Under the pieces are notes generated by a model that had not been told where the DNA came from, did not search any database, and saw nothing but the letters and a program-made list of their open reading frames with translations. A stretch of DNA of 37,018 nt from Myxococcales bacterium (GTDB taxonomy: Bacteria; Myxococcota_A; Bradymonadia; Bradymonadales; Bradymonadaceae): the NCBI GenBank assembly GCA_007120035.1, contig SKON01000127.1, positions 1 through 37,018 on the forward strand, in the 5' to 3' direction. A program made the position numbers and the translations under genes. Every line of letters starts with the position of its first letter. Position 1 is the first letter of the stretch. Shown here in pieces: positions 31,949 through 37,018 of the stretch.

Positions 31949-32551
31949 TCAGTCCTCGCCTTCTTCGTCCTCAGCCACGGGGCACTTATCGTTCACGATG
32001 GTGCAGGCGGGCCCACCCTCGAGGAACTTGTCCAGTGCGATGCCGAGGGGGTGGTCATCGTCTTCCATCGCGTCTTCATCGGCGAAGATCTCGCAGGTGA
32101 ACTCACGGTTTACGTCTTTCAAGCCTTCCACGACTTCCCGGCGGCAGTCGGCAAATTCGCCCACAGTAGCGGTGCACTCGGCCTTGTCGTAGCGGTCGAG
32201 GCAGGAGCCGCCGTCTCCGTTGGTGGACTCTCCTTCCTCTTCGAGGCATTCGGTGTAGAAGTTGTCACACACTGTGACGAGATCGGCTTCCTCGTCGTCT
32301 CCGGCGAAGGCCCCGGCGAAAGCGGTCATCAAGATCGACAAGGTGGCGCAGCTCGCCTCCAGGGCCTCGTCGTCGGTGACGTTATTATCGAAGAAATCTT
32401 CTTCGTCTTCGCAGTAGGTGGCTACTTCATCGGAGCTCATGTCGCTGACGCGGAGATCCTCATCGAGGGAGGAGAAGTCGCCGCCACACGCGGTGAGAAG
32501 GAGAAAGGCAAAGGCCAGCATCAGTACAACAGGGGTCTTCAATCGAAACAT
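31949..32551 (-). CDS. Acidic Cys-rich lipoprotein, 200 aa, unknown function
   Basis: ATG 32551 has GGAG six bases upstream and begins a clear lipoprotein signal: basic start, hydrophobic core and LLTAC lipobox with Cys22. An in-frame upstream extension to 32635 would put 28 polar residues before the signal and is rejected. The mature part is strongly acidic (many Asp/Glu runs such as EDEEDFFDNN and a DEEGED end) and has ten cysteines spread over it, enough for five disulfides. Helical spacing dominates and no enzyme motif is seen. It is a single-gene unit with its own hairpin terminator. I do not recognise the family; calcium binding by acidic loops is only a possibility. Confidence 0.8.
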   Translation of the reverse strand: MFRLKTPVVLMLAFAFLLLTACGGDFSSLDEDLRVSDMSSDEVATYCEDEEDFFDNNVTDDEALEASCATLSILMTAFAGAFAGDDEEADLVTVCDNFYTECLEEEGESTNGDGGSCLDRYDKAECTATVGEFADCRREVVEGLKDVNREFTCEIFADEDAMEDDDHPLGIALDKFLEGGPACTIVNDKCPVAEDEEGED

Positions 32552-32642
32552 CAGGGTCTCCAGAGTTCGGGAATTCTCACGCCCCAGGGTGGGGCAGGAT
32601 GGCAGATTAGACGACAGCTGCGAAGAGATATTCAACTAGTTT

Positions 32643-33392
32643 TCAGAGAGGATCTGCCGGGGCGTCCTCGACGAGGATCTCGCGCAACTCCTGGCGAGCC
32701 CGGTGGGTGATCAGCCAGACGATGGCGACGACGGCGAGGAACCCGAGCCCCCAGAGCGCGTAGGTGCCGGGGCCGGGGGGCTCGTCCATGGCCAGGGCTC
32801 TTGTGAGATCGCCGGCGGCGGCGCCGAGGTACACGTAGGCGATGGAGGTGGGGAACATCCCCAGCCAGGTAGCGAGGGTGAACCGACGGCCGTCGACCCG
32901 GGTGAGCCCGAAGGAGTAGTTGAGGATCGAGAAGGGGAGGATGGGGACCAGGCGGGTCAAGAAGGCCATCTTGAAGCCTTCCCGTGAGACGGCTCGCTCG
33001 ATGGCCTGGAACTTGGGGCGTCCCTCGACCAGGGCTTGCACCTGTTGGCGGGCGATGTACCGGCTGATCAAGAAGGCGGCGATGGCGCCGACGGTGGTGC
33101 AGAGGGAGACCAGGGCAATGCCGACTGCGTTTCCGAAGAGAAACCCGGCGGCCAGGCTGAGGATCGTGGCCGGCACAAAGAGGATCGTGCCGGCGATGTA
33201 GAGACCTCCGAAGGCGACGAGGCCGACGGGCCCGGCGGTGTCGATCCAGAGGATGGCGGCCCGGAGCCACTCGTCGGTGGGGTTGAGGATGGCGACGACG
33301 ACGACGGTGGCCAGGACCAGGCCGGCGATGGGGATGAGGCGGCGCCGGCCCCAGCCTCGCTTGACGGGATCTGTCGATTCCAGGGGGGTCAC
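32643..33392 (-). CDS. TVP38/TMEM64-type VTT-domain membrane protein
   Basis: The 249-residue protein has an N-terminal helix (about 20-37), then the VTT/DedA-like core: re-entrant segment GTILFVPATILSLAAGFLFG (about 67-87), the SRYIARQQVQ loop, TRLVPILPFSILNYSFGLT (about 145-163, quoted in part) with the conserved R and P residues, and the LGMFPTSIAYVYLG segment, followed by a final helix (about 215-232). Members act as lipid scramblases or in membrane homeostasis; the bacterial TVP38 function is unclear. Start GTG 33392 is 2 nt after the upstream stop and has GGAGG seven bases before it, so translation is probably coupled with the preceding gene. Confidence 0.88.
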   Translation of the reverse strand: MTPLESTDPVKRGWGRRRLIPIAGLVLATVVVVAILNPTDEWLRAAILWIDTAGPVGLVAFGGLYIAGTILFVPATILSLAAGFLFGNAVGIALVSLCTTVGAIAAFLISRYIARQQVQALVEGRPKFQAIERAVSREGFKMAFLTRLVPILPFSILNYSFGLTRVDGRRFTLATWLGMFPTSIAYVYLGAAAGDLTRALAMDEPPGPGTYALWGLGFLAVVAIVWLITHRARQELREILVEDAPADPL

Positions 33393-33394
33393 GA

Positions 33395-34069
33395 TCAGTC
33401 CTCCCGCATGCCTTCCCCACCGTAGACCATTCGGACCTGGAGGGCGGCGGCGAGGGCCAGGCCCATGCGGTGGGTCTCCTCGGCGTCGGGAGAGGCTTCG
33501 ATCACGGGGTGAAGCGCACCGGATCGGTCGCGCACCTGGAGGGCGAAGGCTTCAGTGCCGTCGGAGCGAGGGCGGTCTTCGTCGACGAATCGGACGATGC
33601 CGTAGTGGAGGGAGTCGATCTCGCCGAAGGGAAGAACGGCGTCGGTGCCGCGAGCCATCGTGGGCCATCGCAGCTCTCGGCGGCGGCTGTCGACCTCGCA
33701 GATCACGCCTTCTTTCAGAGAAGTCCGGCGGCCGAGGCGTACCAGGACGCCTCCCAGAGAGATCAGGCCCAGGGTCAGGAGAAGCTCCGGGAGGGTGCGC
33801 AGGCGGGTGAATCCCACGTCGAAGAGGAAGAGGACCGCCACGGCGGCGATGAGCACGCCTCCCCAGAACCCCCAGGGGACGACCCCGGGGTCGTTTCGCT
33901 TGCCTCGGACCTCCAGGTAAGACCCGTGAGCCCGGACGGCGGGCTGGTAGATCAGAGAGGATCGGCGGGCGATCACCACTCGGAGGGGCTTTCCGGGCTC
34001 ACAGAGCTCCACAGGCCGGGGTGCGGCGGGTATCAAGTCCCCCTCCACGTCGGGGCATCGGTCAGTCAT
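33395..34069 (-). CDS. Membrane protein of unknown function with two central helices
   Basis: The product is 224 residues from ATG 34069 (228 from ATG 34081; neither has a good Shine-Dalgarno). Residues about 1-60 are soluble with beta-prone strands, two hydrophobic helices follow (about 66-83 and 91-110), and the C-terminal half is beta-rich and ends in an amphipathic helix. This order (soluble strand region, hairpin, strand-rich domain with [13 protein letters not shown] and [13 protein letters not shown]) resembles PH-like membrane proteins, but I cannot name a family. It is coupled to the VTT protein and divergent from sucC. Confidence 0.72.
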   Translation of the reverse strand: MTDRCPDVEGDLIPAAPRPVELCEPGKPLRVVIARRSSLIYQPAVRAHGSYLEVRGKRNDPGVVPWGFWGGVLIAAVAVLFLFDVGFTRLRTLPELLLTLGLISLGGVLVRLGRRTSLKEGVICEVDSRRRELRWPTMARGTDAVLPFGEIDSLHYGIVRFVDEDRPRSDGTEAFALQVRDRSGALHPVIEASPDAEETHRMGLALAAALQVRMVYGGEGMRED

Positions 34070-34127
34070 CGCGGGCACCATAGCACAAAGAGTCGTGGTG
34101 CCGAGTGTCTATTCCCGGACCGCTTGC

Positions 34128-34156
34128 TTGACGGGGTGGTCGGCCATGGCTATTAA
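34128..34156 (+). promoter_or_regulatory. Probable sigma-70 promoter of sucCD-ndk
   Basis: TTGACG (34128-34133) and TATTAA (34151-34156) are exactly 17 nt apart, with 5/6 and 4/6 matches. Transcription would begin near 34163, about 60 nt before sucC ATG 34224, inside a palindrome. Confidence 0.55.
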
Positions 34157-34160
34157 GACG

Positions 34161-34177
34161 GCGGCTTTGAAAGCCGC
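34161..34177. promoter_or_regulatory. 17-nt perfect palindrome at the predicted sucC transcription start
   Basis: GCGGCTTT and AAAGCCGC are perfect inverted arms around one G. The position just after the -10 fits an operator for a dimeric repressor; as RNA it would be only a short hairpin with a tight loop. Confidence 0.4.
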
Positions 34178-34223
34178 TTGCGATTCACAGGTGATTGGAC
34201 TTCCACGGGGAAGGGCGAGGCGA

Positions 34224-35387
<1,164 letters not shown>

Positions 35388-35409
35388 TCCCGAGCACGAG
35401 AGGAAGACA

Positions 35410-36276
35410 ATGAGCGTTCTGGTGGATGCATCAACCCGGCTGATCGTGCAGGGTATCACAGGCTCCGTGGGGAGTTTTCACACCTCCCAGATGCTGGAGT
35501 ACGGCACGAAGATCGTGGGCGGCGTGACCCCCGGCAAAGGGGGCAAGAAGGTAGAAGGCGTGCCGGTGTTCAACACGGTGCGACAGGCCGTGGAGAAGAC
35601 GGGCTGCAACGCCACGGTGATCTACGTGCCGCCGCCGTTTGCGGCGGACGCCATCCTGGAGGCCGCCGAGGCCGGGGTGAAGCTGATCGTGGCGATCACC
35701 GAAGGGGTGCCGGTCCTGGATATGGTCGAGGTCGTTCGGTATCTCTCCGACAAGGACGTGCGGCTGATCGGCCCGAACTGTCCGGGGGTGATCACTCCCG
35801 GAGAGTGCAAGATCGGGATCATGCCCGGTCATATTCACCGCCCCGGTCGGGTGGGAGTGGTGAGCCGGTCCGGGACGTTGACCTACGAGGCCGTGGATCA
35901 GCTCACTCGCCTGGATATCGGGCAGAGCACGTGCATCGGCATCGGCGGCGACCCGATCAACGGCATGAACTTCATCGACGCCCTGGAGCTCTTCGAGGCC
36001 GATGACGACACCGACGCGGTGGTGATGATCGGCGAGATCGGCGGCACCGCCGAGGAAGAGGCGGCGGCCTGGGTGAAGGCGAATATGTCCAAGCCCGTGG
36101 CGGGATTCATCGCCGGTAGCACGGCCCCTCCCGGAAAGCGGATGGGTCACGCCGGCGCGATCATCAGCGGCGGCAAAGGCACGGCGGCGGAGAAGATCGC
36201 TGCCCTGGAAGAAGCGGGCATCGCCGTGGCGAAGTCCCCGGCCGATATCGGAACCACCCTGCAATCCCTGCTCTAA
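35410..36276 (+). CDS. sucD: Succinyl-CoA synthetase alpha subunit
   Basis: The 288-residue protein matches E. coli SucD length. The CoA-binding Rossmann domain begins with [13 protein letters not shown], and the phospho-histidine is His247 in [16 protein letters not shown], equivalent to His246 of E. coli. [20 protein letters not shown] is also typical. It is phosphorylated during the SucCD reaction. ATG 35410 follows AGGA by 5 nt, 22 nt after the sucC stop, so the two are co-transcribed. Confidence 0.97.
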   Translation: MSVLVDASTRLIVQGITGSVGSFHTSQMLEYGTKIVGGVTPGKGGKKVEGVPVFNTVRQAVEKTGCNATVIYVPPPFAADAILEAAEAGVKLIVAITEGVPVLDMVEVVRYLSDKDVRLIGPNCPGVITPGECKIGIMPGHIHRPGRVGVVSRSGTLTYEAVDQLTRLDIGQSTCIGIGGDPINGMNFIDALELFEADDDTDAVVMIGEIGGTAEEEAAAWVKANMSKPVAGFIAGSTAPPGKRMGHAGAIISGGKGTAAEKIAALEEAGIAVAKSPADIGTTLQSLL

Positions 36277-36307
36277 CGAGCAGATCATCAAGACCAAGGA
36301 GATACCC

Positions 36308-36736
36308 ATGGCGATTCAACAGACTCTGAGCATCATCAAGCCCGACGGCGTGGAAAAGAACGTGATCGGCAAAGTGGTCGGTCGGTTCGAGGAAGAGGGC
36401 CTGGTGCCCGTGGCGATGCGGATGGTGCACCTGTCCCAGCAGGAAGCCGAGGGCTTCTACGCGGTTCACCGGGAGCGCCCCTTCTTCGGGGAGCTCGTGG
36501 AGTTCATGACCCGTGGTCCCGTGGTGGTGATGGTCCTGGAAGGGGAAGACGCCGTGGCTCGCAACCGTGAGGTGATGGGCGCCACGAACCCCGCCGAGGC
36601 CGCCGAAGGGACGCTGCGCGCCCTCTACGCCTCGGGGATCGAGGAGAACACGGTCCACGGATCGGACTCCGAGGAGAACGCCGCCAAGGAGATCAAGTAC
36701 TTCTTCAGCGACGTGCAGGTCTTCTCGAGGAGCTGA
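36308..36736 (+). CDS. ndk: Nucleoside diphosphate kinase
   Basis: The 142-residue protein has the full NDK pattern: [13 protein letters not shown] at the start, [28 protein letters not shown] and the active-site loop NTVHGSDS with phospho-His117. It transfers gamma phosphate between nucleoside tri- and diphosphates. Position after sucD is sensible because SucCD and NDK link substrate-level ATP with GTP pools. AAGGAG six bases before ATG 36308 is ideal. The rlmN gene follows at once, as it does in E. coli. Confidence 0.97.
   Translation: MAIQQTLSIIKPDGVEKNVIGKVVGRFEEEGLVPVAMRMVHLSQQEAEGFYAVHRERPFFGELVEFMTRGPVVVMVLEGEDAVARNREVMGATNPAEAAEGTLRALYASGIEENTVHGSDSEENAAKEIKYFFSDVQVFSRS
36727..36732 (+). 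promoter_or_regulatory. Shine-Dalgarno GAGGAG favouring a TTG start for rlmN
   Basis: GAGGAG overlaps the end of ndk and is 8 nt from TTG 36741, the optimal spacing, but 14 nt from ATG 36747. It favours the rare TTG start and coupling with ndk. Confidence 0.5.
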
Positions 36737-36740
36737 ACCG

Positions 36741-37018
36741 TTGAGCATGTCATCCCACGTAGCCGGGGCCGTCGAGACTCTCCGATCGGGAGAGCAGACC
36801 GTCGATCTGAAGGACTTCACCCGAGAGGAGCTAGGCCTCCTCTTGAAAGAAGGCCTGTCGGAGCCCCGGTTTCGTGGGGACCAGCTCTTTCAGTGGCTCT
36901 ATCAGCACCTGGCCGAAGACTTCCAGAGCATGACGAACCTCTCCAAGGGGTTGCGGGAGAAGCTCGACGGTCGGGCCCGGATCTCGGCGTTGAAGCCCGA
37001 GGGCGCGCTGGGGTCGAC
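36741..37018 (+). CDS. rlmN: RlmN 23S rRNA/tRNA m2A methyltransferase, N-terminal part (cut by window end)
   Basis: About 92 codons are visible. After a variable leader the sequence VDLKDFTREELGLLLKEGL and EPRFRGDQLFQWLYQHLAEDF with MTNLSKGLREKL matches the N-terminal RlmN accessory domain (each quoted in part). The radical-SAM CxxxCxxC site lies beyond the window. RlmN methylates A2503 of 23S rRNA and A37 of some tRNAs. Start TTG 36741 is favoured by GAGGAG spacing; ATG 36747 (two codons later) is the alternative. The gap to ndk is 4 nt. Confidence 0.88.
   Translation, partial: MSMSSHVAGAVETLRSGEQTVDLKDFTREELGLLLKEGLSEPRFRGDQLFQWLYQHLAEDFQSMTNLSKGLREKLDGRARISALKPEGALGS

Noticed and set aside
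34095-34223. 43-residue N-terminal extension of SucC
   Set aside because: It overlaps the predicted promoter and palindrome, while [12 protein letters not shown] at 34224 is the family's standard start with a ribosome-binding site.

Overview
This is a GC-rich, gene-dense stretch of what looks like a Gram-negative chromosome, most probably from a Myxococcota/deltaproteobacterial-type organism (perhaps near Bradymonadales). That assignment is inference. It rests on the density of lipoproteins with Cys-rich N-termini, the FHA-domain proteins, an ATPase-TPR signalling protein, an FHA-fused CpaF ATPase and the strong GC bias at third codon positions. I see no tRNA, rRNA, CRISPR array, insertion sequence, phage gene or attachment site. 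No gene-free stretch exceeds 300 nt; the longest are 8739-8963 and 29791-29992.

Layout. (1) 1-1710 (+): the C-terminal part of an ATPase-TPR protein. (2) 1705-6944 (-): a compact run reading pirin, THUMP-type RNA methyltransferase, amidase lipoprotein, APH-like kinase/AAA fusion. (3) 7012-8013 (+): a cytoplasmic-type L-asparaginase, divergent from pirin. (4) 8016-8738 (-): a PhoB-type response regulator with no kinase beside it. (5) 8964-9134 (+): a small membrane protein, then 9122-11407 (-): a large Cys-rich lipoprotein with a duplicated ectodomain. (6) 11552-18970 (+): two CPA2-type cation:proton antiporters with TrkA-N domains, SppA, a TolC-family protein, an MlaC-like protein and RNase D. 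Three junctions here overlap by 4-8 nt, so this may be one envelope/ion-homeostasis operon. (7) 18967-22341 (-): FHA-CpaF ATPase and a 2xFHA-TM-TPR protein. (8) 22472-29790 (-): a complete Opp/Dpp-type peptide ABC transporter (binding protein, two permeases, two ATPases); four of the five subunits have unusual additions. (9) 29993-31795 (-): AspRS, with a well-formed promoter. (10) 31949-32551 (-): an acidic Cys-rich lipoprotein closed by a perfect 14-bp hairpin. (11) 32643-34069 (-): a two-gene unit of a membrane protein of unknown function and a VTT/TVP38-type membrane protein. (12) 34224-37018 (+): sucC-sucD-ndk-rlmN (rlmN cut by the window end).

Most genes are housekeeping or envelope functions. 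The parts that repay a second look are the elaborated peptide transporter (periplasmic insert in DppB, extra membrane hairpin in DppC, membrane-anchored binding protein, 21-bp tandem-repeat acidic tail on DppF), the CpaF/FHA pair without any pilus genes, the overlapping antiporter pair behind an operator-like palindrome, and a shared TTGACACT element upstream of neighbouring operons. I did not find a clear defence system or a wholly new kind of locus.
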